This document shows positions 49,701-58,756 of a stretch of DNA of 64,000 bases, piece after piece. The notes beneath the pieces were generated by a model. The model was not told where the DNA came from and ran no database searches. It was given only the letters and a program-made list of their open reading frames with translations. The stretch covers positions 1,674,001-1,738,000 of the forward strand of contig NZ_CP124681.1 of NCBI RefSeq assembly GCF_029961765.1. The letters are read 5' to 3'. The position numbers were made by a program, and so were the translations under genes. The stretch comes from Nocardioides sp. QY071 (GTDB taxonomy: Bacteria > Actinomycetota > Actinomycetes > Propionibacteriales > Nocardioidaceae). Position 1 is the stretch's first letter; each line of letters starts with the position of its first letter.

Positions 49701-50987
49701 TCAGTCGCTCAGGTGCAGGCCGCTCGGCGGGACGCGCCACTCGCGGTCGATGCCGTTGGTGACGACCAGGTGCGAGTTCTGGCCGTTCATGTAGAGGTCA
49801 TTGACGACGATCGAGCCGCTGTTGACCTGGTTGCCCGAGTTGCCGTTCGCGTACAGCAGCGAGCTCAGTGCGTAGATCGTGCCGGTGATAGTGGTCTCGC
49901 CGTTGCCCTGGATGTTGAGGACCCGGGTGTTGTTGCGGTCGTAGACGATCGCCAGGTCCCCGAAGCCGGGCGCGCCCGCGGTCAGGTTCACGCCGTTGCT
50001 GTTGGTCGCGTCGAAGGCCCCGCCCGCCTGGCCCTGGGCGCAGCGCGTCGGTGCCGTGGGGGTCCCGCACACGGCGTAGAGGGTGACGCCGACGCCCTTG
50101 AGCACGGTCTTGTTGCCCATGCTCCAGGTGCCGGTGAGGACGTAGAGGCCCGGTGCGAGGGTGCAGTCGTCCTTGTTGCCCAGGGTCGCGTCGCCGTAGA
50201 CGCCGGGGCCGTCGGTACAGGGGTCGGTCCTCGCCGTGCCGTACGGCGCCGGCATGGCCCAGCCCCCGAGCGGGTCGCCCATCTTCGTGTCCACGGTTTC
50301 GGCCGCGGGGGAGTAGTTTCCGGTGGCGCTGGTCTCCACGGTGATCTCGTTGCCGTCGCCGATCGCCTCGACGTGGCCGTTCGGCCCGGTCGACACGCTG
50401 CCGTTGAAGTGCACGCTGCTCGCGGTGACGGTCGCATCGCCGTTGCCCAGGGTGTGGGGGCCCTCCCCGAGCACGCACAACGAGCACTTGAACACCACGC
50501 CCGGGTCGATGTTCGAGGTCGCTACGGCGCCGATGTGGAGCTCGCTGACCCCCATCAGCCCGGCGAGCGCCGTCTTCACGCTGCGCTGCGGCACCCGCAC
50601 CCGGACCCGGCTCGGCCGGTCCGCGTCGTCGAAGGAGATGCACTGCGAGGTGGGGGCGTACGCCAGGTGGCCCGGATCCTTGCACCCGGCCCAGGCCGCG
50701 GCCGCGACCCTGAAGTTGGCGGCCGCATAGTCCTGGGCCGCGGCTGTCGCCAGCGCCGGCTGGGCCACGCCCTTCGCGTCGTAGAGCACGTTGCCGGCCG
50801 CCAGGGCCGAGGCGTCCGCCGCGTTCTGGGCCTGACCGCGCACGTCCCGGGCCAGGCCCAGGTCGATCACGAGGGAGGCTGCCATCAGCAGCACGACGGC
50901 GATCAGGGCGACGAGCACCGCGACGGCGCCCCGCTCGTCGTCCGAGCGTCGCCGCAGGGCGCGCCGAGGGCCGGTCACGAGCACCAC
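49701..50987 (-). CDS. TadG-like pilus assembly / surface protein
   Basis: 428 aa. Seen: an N-terminal basic stretch and one membrane helix (RGAVAVLVALIAVVLLMAAS then LVIDLGLARDVRGQAQNAAD), the TadE/TadG-type start of Flp pilus minor proteins, followed by a large Gly/Thr/Asn-rich extracellular region (GNGDATVTASSVHFNGSVST and similar), probably a beta-solenoid. It overlaps the upstream TadE gene by 13 bp; several GTGs (50987, 50984, 50978) are possible starts. Converges with the DUF2469 gene. Confidence 0.8.
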   Translation of the reverse strand: MVLVTGPRRALRRRSDDERGAVAVLVALIAVVLLMAASLVIDLGLARDVRGQAQNAADASALAAGNVLYDAKGVAQPALATAAAQDYAAANFRVAAAAWAGCKDPGHLAYAPTSQCISFDDADRPSRVRVRVPQRSVKTALAGLMGVSELHIGAVATSNIDPGVVFKCSLCVLGEGPHTLGNGDATVTASSVHFNGSVSTGPNGHVEAIGDGNEITVETSATGNYSPAAETVDTKMGDPLGGWAMPAPYGTARTDPCTDGPGVYGDATLGNKDDCTLAPGLYVLTGTWSMGNKTVLKGVGVTLYAVCGTPTAPTRCAQGQAGGAFDATNSNGVNLTAGAPGFGDLAIVYDRNNTRVLNIQGNGETTITGTIYALSSLLYANGNSGNQVNSGSIVVNDLYMNGQNSHLVVTNGIDREWRVPPSGLHLSD

Positions 50988-51484
50988 GACCAGCTCTGAC
51001 CCGTCGGCACCGACTCGGCCGATCCGGTGCCCGTGGGCTTGGTCGTGTCCTCCTCGATCGACATCCGCAGGCTCGCGCGCACGTAGCCGCCGTTGGGCAT
51101 CGGCAGCATCCCGAAGTCACCGCGCGAGCGCACCAGGACGCAGACCTGCAGGAGGTTCCCCCGTGCCCAGCCGTCGGGCGCGGAGATCTTCACGTAGGTG
51201 TCCGCCGGCGCCCGGTCGACCATCTTCTCGACGGTGCACGCGATGCCGGGCCAACCGGTCGTCGTACCGCAGCCGGGGGAGTTCTTGCCCACCACCGACA
51301 TCCGGGCGGTCTCCCGGACCCCCTGGTTGGCGTTCAGGGAGTCGTCGAAGTACAGGCCGTACTGGAGGATCCCGAAGACGATCATCACCAGCAGGCCGCC
51401 GACGAGCGCGAACTCGAGCGCCGCCGCACCGCGCGCCTCACCGGTCGCACCGGTGCGACGCACACGTCGTCGTCCCAGAGCCAT
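50975..51484 (-). CDS. TadE-like pilus protein 1
   Basis: 169 aa. Seen: ARGAAALEFALVGGLLVMIV then FGILQYGLYFDDSLNANQGV, the TadE motif with the Glu at the membrane-helix start and a prepilin-like N-terminus. Minor pseudopilin of the Flp/Tad machinery. First gene of the leftward pair, divergent from a second TadE/TadG pair. Confidence 0.83.
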   Translation of the reverse strand: MALGRRRVRRTGATGEARGAAALEFALVGGLLVMIVFGILQYGLYFDDSLNANQGVRETARMSVVGKNSPGCGTTTGWPGIACTVEKMVDRAPADTYVKISAPDGWARGNLLQVCVLVRSRGDFGMLPMPNGGYVRASLRMSIEEDTTKPTGTGSAESVPTGQSWSWCS

Positions 51485-51839
51485 TCCTGCCTCCCCCTCG
51501 ACGGCCCGAGCCGACCGAACTCCCGGTTAGATTGTCGGCACCGGCCGCGCGTGAGCGAAGCCCGAACGGACGCCTTTTGCCCTCGGCGCCGAAGTCGGGC
51601 CGACCGACAGGGACCCGCGTGACGCCGGCGCACCATGGGCGGCTCCTGAACGGGTGGTGTCCGTGGGGACCATCGTCCCGGGCGGCAGGGACCACGGGGT
51701 CCTAGTCCCAACGGGCTATCCCGCCCTCGTCGTCCGAGTGGAATGCCCCGGGATCCGTTCCCCGGTCGTTCGTCGCGCCACTACTGTGTGCGCAACGCCG
51801 CTCGGGGGCGTCATGGGAGCGATCCGGGGAGGCCGGCCG
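51485..51839. promoter_or_regulatory. Divergent control region between the two TadE/TadG pairs
   Basis: 355 bp without a gene. It contains a cluster of GGGAC/GTCCC half-sites: GGGAC-CATC-GTCCC (51666-51679), GGGACC (51688-51693), GGTCC (51698-51702) and GTCCC (51705-51709). Such dyads between divergent operons suggest a shared operator. No standard promoter box is clear. Confidence 0.45.
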
Positions 51840-52289
51840 ATGAGGCGCTGTGTGGGAGGGACGGGTGCTCTGCCGCGCCGTCGACGTACGGGCGACAGGG
51901 GCGCGGCCTCGGTCGAGTTCGCGCTGATCCTGTTCCCGCTGATGCTCATCGTGTTCGGCATCATCAACTACGGCGACATGTTGAGCGTGCGGCAGTCGGT
52001 GAGCCAGGCCGCCTCCGAGGGGGCGCGCGCGGCCGCGGTCAGGATCGGCAGCGAGGACAGCAAGCGTGACGCGGGACTCGCCGCGGTCAAGGACGCGCTC
52101 GCCGCGCAGCGACAGAAGTGCAAGACGGGCGTGGACGGGTGCTCGGTGACCTTCGAGAACTGCCCCGGCGAGACGTCGAAGCGGTGCGCGCGGGTGAAGG
52201 TGGTCATCGCGTACGACACGCTGATCCCGGGCTTCGGGCTGGTCCTGCCCGACACCCTGCACTACACCGCCGTGGCGAGGGTGAGCTGA
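51840..52289 (+). CDS. TadE-like pilus protein 2
   Basis: 149 aa. Seen: DRGAASVEFALILFPLMLIV then FGIINYGDMLSVRQSVSQAA, the same TadE signature as the divergent gene, and a Cys-containing C-terminal domain. ATG 51840 has GGGGAGG 7 nt upstream and is preferred over ATG 51813. Confidence 0.83.
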   Translation: MRRCVGGTGALPRRRRTGDRGAASVEFALILFPLMLIVFGIINYGDMLSVRQSVSQAASEGARAAAVRIGSEDSKRDAGLAAVKDALAAQRQKCKTGVDGCSVTFENCPGETSKRCARVKVVIAYDTLIPGFGLVLPDTLHYTAVARVS

Positions 52290-52290
52290 C

Positions 52291-53955
52291 GTGGCCCGCG
52301 GGAGTCGCGCTCGGGCGTGCCCCGACGAGCGTGGAGTGACGGCGGTCCTGGTCGCGGTACTGATGTCCGTCGTCCTGCTGGTGTCGGCCGCGTTCGCCGT
52401 CGACCTGGGCCAGCAGCGGGTGGTGCGTCGCGACATGCAGGCGGTGGCCGACGTCGTCGCGATGGACGTCGCGTGGCAGCTCGACGGCAGGACGCTGAAG
52501 ACACTGATGACCAACGGCGTGATCTCGGACGCCGTCAATGCCTCGCTCGCGCGCAACAGGGACAGCTTCGGTGCGGATGCCGACGTGACCTGGAAGGTCG
52601 GCAAGGTCGACGCCGCTGGTGACTTCGTCGCCTTCAGCCAGCCCGCTGACGACGCCGAGTCGCCGAGCGCGGTCCGGGTGCTGGCGCACTCGTCGACGAA
52701 GTTCAGCTTCGGTGGGATGACCGGGCGGTCCAAGGGCGACGCGACCCGGTCGGCGGTCACCTCGGTCGAGAAGGGCGCCTGCTTCACGGTCGGCACCTAC
52801 GCCGCCCGGATCAGGCTCGGCGACGGCACCATCCTCGGCCCGCTGGTCAAGGCGTTGGGCACCGACGTCGGGCTGAACGTGCTCGACGCCCAGGGCCTCG
52901 CCGCGGCGGACATCAAGCTGCTCGATCTGGTGAACACGGGCCTCATCGCCGGTGGCTTCGACGACTTCGTCGATGCGAGCGTCTCCCTCGGCACCTTCTA
53001 CCTGGCCATGGCGCAGGTGCTCCAGAACCAGGGCGGTCATGCGGCGCAGGTCGCGCTCCTGCAGAAGCTGGCCACCGTCGCCGCGAAGGACATCATCGTC
53101 AACGTGGCCGACATCGTCGGCCTCGACACCACCAGTTCGGCCGCCCTCGACGCGACGGTGAACGTCTTCGACCTGGTCTCGACGGCCGCCTTCGTCGCCA
53201 ACGGCTCCAACGCGATCCTGGTGCCCAACCTCAACGTCAACGTGGTGGGGCTGTCGACGCTCACCGGCAGCGTGAAGATCGGGCAGAAGCCCATCCAGTA
53301 CTGCGGTCGTGCCAAGTCCGTGGAGACCAAGGGCCATTCCAACCAGGTGGAGGTCAACCTGCGCGGCAACCTGGCCAACCTCGACCTCGGGCTGGTGTCG
53401 ATCTCCGCGCCGATCACGCTGACGCTCAAGCTGACCCCGGCGGACGTGAGCCTCGACGACGTGCGGTGCCTCACCGACAAGAAGATCCTCGACTTCGTGA
53501 CGACCAGTGGCCTGGTCAGCCTGGAGGTCACCGTCGGCGACCCGGCCAACAGGAACAACCTCTCGGTCAAGGCGCTGCTGGGCCTGGTCAAGCTCGTGGA
53601 CGGCTACATCCGGCTCTACAGCACGCCGGCGCCCGCCGCGACCGAGACCAAGTCGGCCACCGTCGACCTCGAGAACTACGACGGCTCGGCCCCGGTCGAG
53701 TTCGGCACGGACTCGCTCGGCGTCCCCTATCTCAACCAGGACACGCACCTGAACGTGCTCGGGATCCTGCCCGTCGGCGGGCTCCTGGGAGCGGTCGTGA
53801 CGCCCCTGCTCTCCCTGGTCGTCAACCCGCTGGTGGCGGCCCTCGACAACGTCCTGCTGACCCCGCTGCTCAAGGCGCTGGGCATCAACGTCGCGGGCGC
53901 CGAGGTCTACGCGAAGAAGAAGGCGGACTGCGGTATCCCGCAGCTGGTGGGATGA
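52291..53955 (+). CDS. TadG-like pilus/surface protein 2
   Basis: 554 aa, GTG 52291 directly after the TadE stop. Seen: DERGVTAVLVAVLMSVVLLV then SAAFAVDLGQQRVVRRDMQA (TadG-type membrane helix), followed by a long extracellular part with repetitive aliphatic beta segments (LSTLTGSVKIGQKPIQYCGR, SISAPITLTLKLTPADVSLD) and a C-terminal hydrophobic stretch (VTPLLSLVVNPLVAALDNVL). Two-gene unit with TadE 2. Confidence 0.8.
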   Translation: MARGSRARACPDERGVTAVLVAVLMSVVLLVSAAFAVDLGQQRVVRRDMQAVADVVAMDVAWQLDGRTLKTLMTNGVISDAVNASLARNRDSFGADADVTWKVGKVDAAGDFVAFSQPADDAESPSAVRVLAHSSTKFSFGGMTGRSKGDATRSAVTSVEKGACFTVGTYAARIRLGDGTILGPLVKALGTDVGLNVLDAQGLAAADIKLLDLVNTGLIAGGFDDFVDASVSLGTFYLAMAQVLQNQGGHAAQVALLQKLATVAAKDIIVNVADIVGLDTTSSAALDATVNVFDLVSTAAFVANGSNAILVPNLNVNVVGLSTLTGSVKIGQKPIQYCGRAKSVETKGHSNQVEVNLRGNLANLDLGLVSISAPITLTLKLTPADVSLDDVRCLTDKKILDFVTTSGLVSLEVTVGDPANRNNLSVKALLGLVKLVDGYIRLYSTPAPAATETKSATVDLENYDGSAPVEFGTDSLGVPYLNQDTHLNVLGILPVGGLLGAVVTPLLSLVVNPLVAALDNVLLTPLLKALGINVAGAEVYAKKKADCGIPQLVG

Positions 53956-54083
53956 CGTCCCTCCTGCCCCATCCATCCGTCCTCGGGCCGCTCGGCGTCC
54001 ACAGGCCACCTCACCATGGGAGTTGTGCACAGGCCGGCTCCTCCTGAGCGCCCTGCGTCCGCCCTGCTGACGACCATCGGTGC

Positions 54084-54449
54084 ATGACGACAGCACAGGC
54101 CCGCCGGGCGATCGGCGCGTACGGCGAGGACGTGGCCGTGCGCCACCTGACCGGGCTCGGGATGGTCCTGCTCGAGCGCAACTGGCGCTGCGCCGACGGC
54201 GAGGTCGACGTACTGCTGCGCGACGGTGCCACCCTCGTGGTGTGCGAGGTCAAGACCCGCACCTCCCTCGCGGCCGGCACCCCGCACGAGGCGATCACCG
54301 ACGCCAAGCTCGACCGGCTGCGGCGGATGGGGGAGCGGTGGGTGCTCGAGCGCGGCGTCCGCCCCGACGGGATCCGGGTCGACCTGGTCGCGATCCTGCG
54401 CCCGCGCCGCGGTCCCGCGGTCGTCGACCACGTTCGGGGGCTGTGCTGA
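54084..54449 (+). CDS. yraN: UPF0102/YraN family protein
   Basis: 121 aa. Seen: RRAIGAYGEDVAVRHLTGLG, NWRCADGEVDVLLRDGATLV and VCEVKTRTS, the endonuclease-like (PD-(D/E)xK) core of the YraN family. Usually encoded directly before comM; here a DUF4143 gene separates them. Confidence 0.93.
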   Translation: MTTAQARRAIGAYGEDVAVRHLTGLGMVLLERNWRCADGEVDVLLRDGATLVVCEVKTRTSLAAGTPHEAITDAKLDRLRRMGERWVLERGVRPDGIRVDLVAILRPRRGPAVVDHVRGLC

Positions 54450-54458
54450 TGCCCGCCG

Positions 54459-54527
54459 TGCTGGAGGTAGCGTAGAGATCCTGCTCAAGGTAGCGTCAAT
54501 GTCCTGCTAACGGTAGCGTATGGCGCA
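54459..54527 (+). repeat. Three 23-bp tandem repeats, core TGCT-N3-GGTAGCGT
   Basis: Units at 54459-54481, 54482-54504 and 54505-54527 share TGCT, three variable bases and GGTAGCGT at exact 23-bp spacing. The last copy places TAGCGT as a -10 box 7 nt before the DUF4143 ATG, with no ribosome site. Likely an operator array overlapping a leaderless promoter. Confidence 0.65.
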
Positions 54528-55798
54528 TGCCCTATCTTCCGCGCACTGTGGACGAGGAACTCGATGAGCTCCTCGCTGCCGCACCCGCGGTGGCGATCGA
54601 CGGGCCGAAGGGTGTCGGGAAGACGGAGACGGCCGCGCGCCGTGCGACGATGTCGTGGATGCTGGACGATCCCGCTCAGTTGGCGCTGGTCGAGGCTGAC
54701 CCTGCCTTCGCCAACGCGGCGTCGGGCACTCTGCTGATCGATGAGTGGCAACGACTGCCCGCCGTCTGGGACGTCATCCGCCGACAGGTGGATGCTGGAG
54801 CACCTCCCGGTCGCTTTCTGCTGACCGGCAGCGCGACACCTCCGTCGGAGGCCGTCACGCACTCAGGCGCAGGGCGGATCCTCTCGCTGCGGATGAGGCC
54901 GATGGCACTCCATGAGCGTCACCACGCGGTCACCACCTCGAGCGACGCGCCGGCGCTGATCAGTCTGGGCGACCTGCTCGCGGGAGCGTCTCCTGCCATC
55001 GCCGGCGCAACCCATCAGACACTGGCGGACTATCTCGATGCCATCGAGTCGAGTGGATTCCCGGGAATCGCCGGACAACCTTTGAGGTTGCGGCGAGCGC
55101 TCCTGGACTCCTACCTCCAGCGGGTCATTGATCGGGATCTTCCTGACCTCGGATTTGGTGTACGCCGGCCCGAGACGCTGCGCCGGTGGCTGGCTGCCTA
55201 CGCTGCCGCGTCCTCGTCGGCGGCGTCCTACTCCACGATCCTCGACGCCACGACGGCCGGTGACGGCTCGCAGCCTGCGAAGACCACGACCATCGCCTAC
55301 CGCGACCACCTGACCCGCCTGTGGCTTCTCGACCCCGTCCCGGGCTGGAGTCCGAGCCGCGGGGCCTTCGCGCGACTCCAGCAGGCTCCCAAGCATCAGC
55401 TCGCCGACCCGGCTCTGGCTGCCCGGCTGCTCAACCTGTCCGCCGCCGCGCTCGCGACGGCCCGGGGCAGCCACATGGCCGGGCCGCTCTTCGAGTCGCT
55501 GGCGACGTTGACGGTCAGGGTGGCCGCGCAGGCCGCCCAGGCACGAGTGGGGCATCTGCGTACCCGCAATGGCGACCATGAGGTGGATCTGATCGTCGAG
55601 GGACCAGAGGGCCAGGTGCTCGGGATCGAGGTCAAGCTCGCCGCGAGTGTCACCGACGCCGATGTCCGGCACCTGCACTGGCTCCGCGATCGGATCCCAA
55701 CCGACATCGTGGACCTGATGGTCATCACGACCGGTCGCCAGGCCTACCGCCGTCGCGACGGGATCGCCGTGGTCCCCCTGGCGTTGCTGAGCGCCTGA
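54527..55798 (+). CDS. DUF4143-type AAA ATPase
   Basis: 423 aa. Seen: AVAIDGPKGVGKTETAARRA (Walker A), GTLLIDEWQRLPAVWDVIRR (Walker B), GRFLLTGSATPP (sensor), then a DUF4143 C-terminal domain with HLRTRNGDHEVDLIVEGPEG and GIEVKLAASV, a nuclease-like beta core. This P-loop family is common in genomic islands; function largely unknown. It interrupts the usual yraN-comM pair, supporting insertion by transfer. Confidence 0.88.
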   Translation: MPYLPRTVDEELDELLAAAPAVAIDGPKGVGKTETAARRATMSWMLDDPAQLALVEADPAFANAASGTLLIDEWQRLPAVWDVIRRQVDAGAPPGRFLLTGSATPPSEAVTHSGAGRILSLRMRPMALHERHHAVTTSSDAPALISLGDLLAGASPAIAGATHQTLADYLDAIESSGFPGIAGQPLRLRRALLDSYLQRVIDRDLPDLGFGVRRPETLRRWLAAYAAASSSAASYSTILDATTAGDGSQPAKTTTIAYRDHLTRLWLLDPVPGWSPSRGAFARLQQAPKHQLADPALAARLLNLSAAALATARGSHMAGPLFESLATLTVRVAAQAAQARVGHLRTRNGDHEVDLIVEGPEGQVLGIEVKLAASVTDADVRHLHWLRDRIPTDIVDLMVITTGRQAYRRRDGIAVVPLALLSA

Positions 55799-55994
55799 CG
55801 GGTCTCGCGGACCACACTGGCCCCGGGGCGTGACATCGGCTATCAACAGGGCCGGCGAGCAGGCCGCTTCTCCACAGCAGTGCTCGGGCTCGAGCCCAGG
55901 TGTGAGCATGAAGGAGCACCGTGTCGTCCATGGTCAACCCCCATCGACACGCAATGATCGACGACGACCCGCGTCACCTCGGGCGGCGGAACTG

Positions 55995-57611
55995 ATGCCC
56001 TTCGCGACAGCGCGGTGCGTTGCACTGGCAGGTGCCGTTGGCCATCTCATCGACGTCCAGACCGATGTCTCCGTCGGACAGCCCACGACAGTGGTCGTCG
56101 GGCGAGCTGACGCATCGCTGCGCGAGGGCGTCGACCGGGTGCGGATGGCGTTGATCAACAACGACCTGCACTGGCCGGCGACCAAGCGCTGCACGTTCCT
56201 GTTCTCGCCCGCGGACCTGCGAAAGTCCGGGACGCATTTCGACCTGGCGATGGCGGTGAGCCTGCTGGCAGCGGACGGGCAGCTCGAGCCGCCTTGGCTG
56301 GACAGCATGGCCTTCGTCGGTGAGCTGACGCTCGCAGGCGGTCTGCGCCCGACATTGGGAGTGCTGCCGATGACGCTCGCTGCAGCTGCCGCCGGCATCC
56401 GCCGGATCTTCGTGCCCGAGCCCCAGGTCGCCGAGGCGATGATGGTGCCGGACATGGAGGCGATCGGGGTTCGGTCGCTGAGCCAGGTCATCGCCACCCT
56501 CCGCGGCGAGGAACCGCCGGACGCGCCTCCGGTGACCGCATCGACAGGTCTCCAACTGATCACCTGGCGGGGTGAGGAGCGGCTCGACGAGCTCGACCTC
56601 GCCGACCTGTACGGCATGGATGAGGAGAAGTACGCCGTCGAGGTGGCCGCGGCCGGCGGACACCCGATCCAGCTGTCGGGCCCGAAGGGGTGCGGCAAGA
56701 CCAGCCTGGCCGAGCGGATCCCGACGATCCTGCCCGACCTCACGCCTGAGGAGTCCCTCGAGCTCACTGCCCTTCAGTCCCTGGCTGGAGTGCTCGATCC
56801 CGGCGACGGCATGGTGGTCCGGCCACCCTTCGCTGCGCCGCACCACGACGCCAGCAAGGTCAGCGTGATCGGCGGCGGGTCCGGGCGGGTCCAGCCCGGG
56901 GAGATCAGCCGAGCCCACTGCGGCGTGCTCTTCATGGACGAGTTCCCGCTGTTCCGCTCCGATGTCATCGAGGCACTCCGTCAGCCGCTAGAGAACGGCG
57001 ACATCACCATCGCGCGTCGTGACGAGTCGATCACGTTGCCTGCCGGTGGAATGCTGGTTCTCGCCAGCAACCCGTGTCCCTGCGGCAACTGGTCAGCGGT
57101 CGCCCGCTCCAACCGGTGCACCTGCGCCGAGACCGTGCGCCGGGCCTACCGGGCCAGGATGTCGGGCCCGATCGTCGATCGGATCGACATCGTGCGTCAT
57201 GTCCTGCCCCCGTCTCCGGCCAGTCGTGACCCCTTCCGGTCCGTCGAGACGTCCGCCGAGGTGCGTGTGCGGATTGCCGCCGCGCGCGAGCGCCAGCAGG
57301 AGCGCTTCGCCGGTCGAAGCTGGCGACTCAACGCGCACATCCCGAGTCCCCGCCTCAAGGACGTCTGGCCCTTGGCCGACCAGGCACAGCGAGTGATCGA
57401 CGCAGAGATGCTCGCGGGGCGGCTCAGCGCCCGCGGCGCCGTGCGCGTCCACCGCCTTGCCTGGACCGTTGCAGACCTGCGCTCGGTGCGCACCGGGCGT
57501 GACGTCGAACCGGGCGTCGACGAGGCTCGCACGGCGCTCCGCCTGCGCTCGGCACGATCGCTGGACCTCGCGATGTTCCGCTCTGACGCTTCCGAAGAGG
57601 GCATCGCGTGA
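55995..57611 (+). CDS. comM: YifB/ComM Mg-chelatase-like AAA+ ATPase
   Basis: 538 aa. Seen: MPFATARCVALAGAVGHLID (Lon-like N-domain), Walker A LSGPKGCGKTSLAERI, PPFAAPHHDASKVSVIGGGS, Walker B CGVLFMDEFPLF, the zinc loop NPCPCGNWSAVARSNRCTC, and the Mg_chelatase C-domain. ComM is a branch-migration helicase used in natural transformation. ATG 55995 matches the family N-terminus; the 196-bp gap before it is a remnant-like spacer after the DUF4143 gene. Overlaps dprA (GTGA). Confidence 0.93.
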   Translation: MPFATARCVALAGAVGHLIDVQTDVSVGQPTTVVVGRADASLREGVDRVRMALINNDLHWPATKRCTFLFSPADLRKSGTHFDLAMAVSLLAADGQLEPPWLDSMAFVGELTLAGGLRPTLGVLPMTLAAAAAGIRRIFVPEPQVAEAMMVPDMEAIGVRSLSQVIATLRGEEPPDAPPVTASTGLQLITWRGEERLDELDLADLYGMDEEKYAVEVAAAGGHPIQLSGPKGCGKTSLAERIPTILPDLTPEESLELTALQSLAGVLDPGDGMVVRPPFAAPHHDASKVSVIGGGSGRVQPGEISRAHCGVLFMDEFPLFRSDVIEALRQPLENGDITIARRDESITLPAGGMLVLASNPCPCGNWSAVARSNRCTCAETVRRAYRARMSGPIVDRIDIVRHVLPPSPASRDPFRSVETSAEVRVRIAAARERQQERFAGRSWRLNAHIPSPRLKDVWPLADQAQRVIDAEMLAGRLSARGAVRVHRLAWTVADLRSVRTGRDVEPGVDEARTALRLRSARSLDLAMFRSDASEEGIA

Positions 57612-58756
57612 CCACCGCAGACGACGAGCGCCTCGCTCGCGTCACCATCAACCTCGCGACCGAGCCCGGGGACGTGCGGTGTCTCGGCCTCACCCGCGAA
57701 CTGGGAGGGACGACCTTCCTCGAGGTGCTGCGGGAGCGTCCCGATCTGCGGCCGGAGTTCCGGGCTGCCGCCGGCCGGTTGGAGCAAGCGGATCCCGAGC
57801 GGGTCTTGGACAGCGCCTTGCGGCGCGGCATCCGGTTCGTAGTTCCGGGCGACGATGAGTGGCCGTCGTCCCTCGATGCCCTGGCCAGCGCGGGCGTGTT
57901 GCATGCACGCGGGGAGGTTCCGGTCGGGCTGTGGGTGCGCGGGCCACTCCGCCTCGACCGCTTCGGTGCAGCGGTCGCGGTAGTGGGCTCGCGATCCTCG
58001 ACCGACTATGGCGACCGTGTCGCCGGCGACATGGCGGCCGTCCTGGGCGCGGCCGGTCGGACGGTTGTCTCCGGGGCGGCCTACGGTGTCGACTATGCCG
58101 CCCATCGCGGAGCGGTCGCTGCCGACGGCCACACCGTTGCCGTGCTCGCTTGCGGAGTGGACATCGCCTACCCGGCCGCCCATCGACAGATGCTCGAACA
58201 CCTCGGTGCCCAGCACGCGGTCGTCTCCGAGGCACCGCCAGGATCCGCGCCCCTCCGGATCAGGTTCCTGGCCCGCAACCGCCTCATCGCGGCACTGACG
58301 AGCGGCACAGTGGTCGTCGAGGCGGCCATCCGCAGCGGCGCCCTCAATACCGCGTCGTGGGCAGATCTGCTCCACCGCACTGTGATGGGTGTGCCGGGCC
58401 CCGTCTTCAGTGCAGCCTCCGAGGGTGTGCACGAACTGCTCCGTTCGGGCAGGGGGTCGCTGGTCACCAGTGGCGCCGACGTCCTGGAACTCCTCGGCGC
58501 CTCGGGTGAGCACCTCCGCGAGATCCCCCGCGCACCCGCAACACCACGGGACCAGTTGACCATCCGTGCGCGGCAGGTCCTCGACGCCGTGCCGAAGGTG
58601 TCGCCGGCCCCTGCGACGTCGGTCGCGCGAGTCGCGGGGCTCGAGGCCGCCGAGGTGGAGCAGTTGTTGCAGGGGCTGGCGCTCGACGGACACGTCGAGC
58701 GGCTGCCGTCGGGTTGGCGGCTGGGGGAGGTCGTGCGTCCTACGATCGATCAGTGA
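57608..58756 (+). CDS. dprA: DNA processing protein DprA
   Basis: 382 aa. Loads RecA on incoming single-stranded DNA. Seen: Rossmann-like core [60 protein letters not shown], and a C-terminal winged helix (about 315-375). Coupled to comM upstream and to xerC downstream by GTGA overlaps. Confidence 0.94.
   Translation: MTTADDERLARVTINLATEPGDVRCLGLTRELGGTTFLEVLRERPDLRPEFRAAAGRLEQADPERVLDSALRRGIRFVVPGDDEWPSSLDALASAGVLHARGEVPVGLWVRGPLRLDRFGAAVAVVGSRSSTDYGDRVAGDMAAVLGAAGRTVVSGAAYGVDYAAHRGAVAADGHTVAVLACGVDIAYPAAHRQMLEHLGAQHAVVSEAPPGSAPLRIRFLARNRLIAALTSGTVVVEAAIRSGALNTASWADLLHRTVMGVPGPVFSAASEGVHELLRSGRGSLVTSGADVLELLGASGEHLREIPRAPATPRDQLTIRARQVLDAVPKVSPAPATSVARVAGLEAAEVEQLLQGLALDGHVERLPSGWRLGEVVRPTIDQ
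58741..58746 (+). promoter_or_regulatory. -10 box TACGAT, leaderless start of xerC
   Basis: TACGAT lies inside the end of dprA and ends 6 nt before the xerC GTG, so xerC may also be made from its own leaderless mRNA. Confidence 0.4.
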
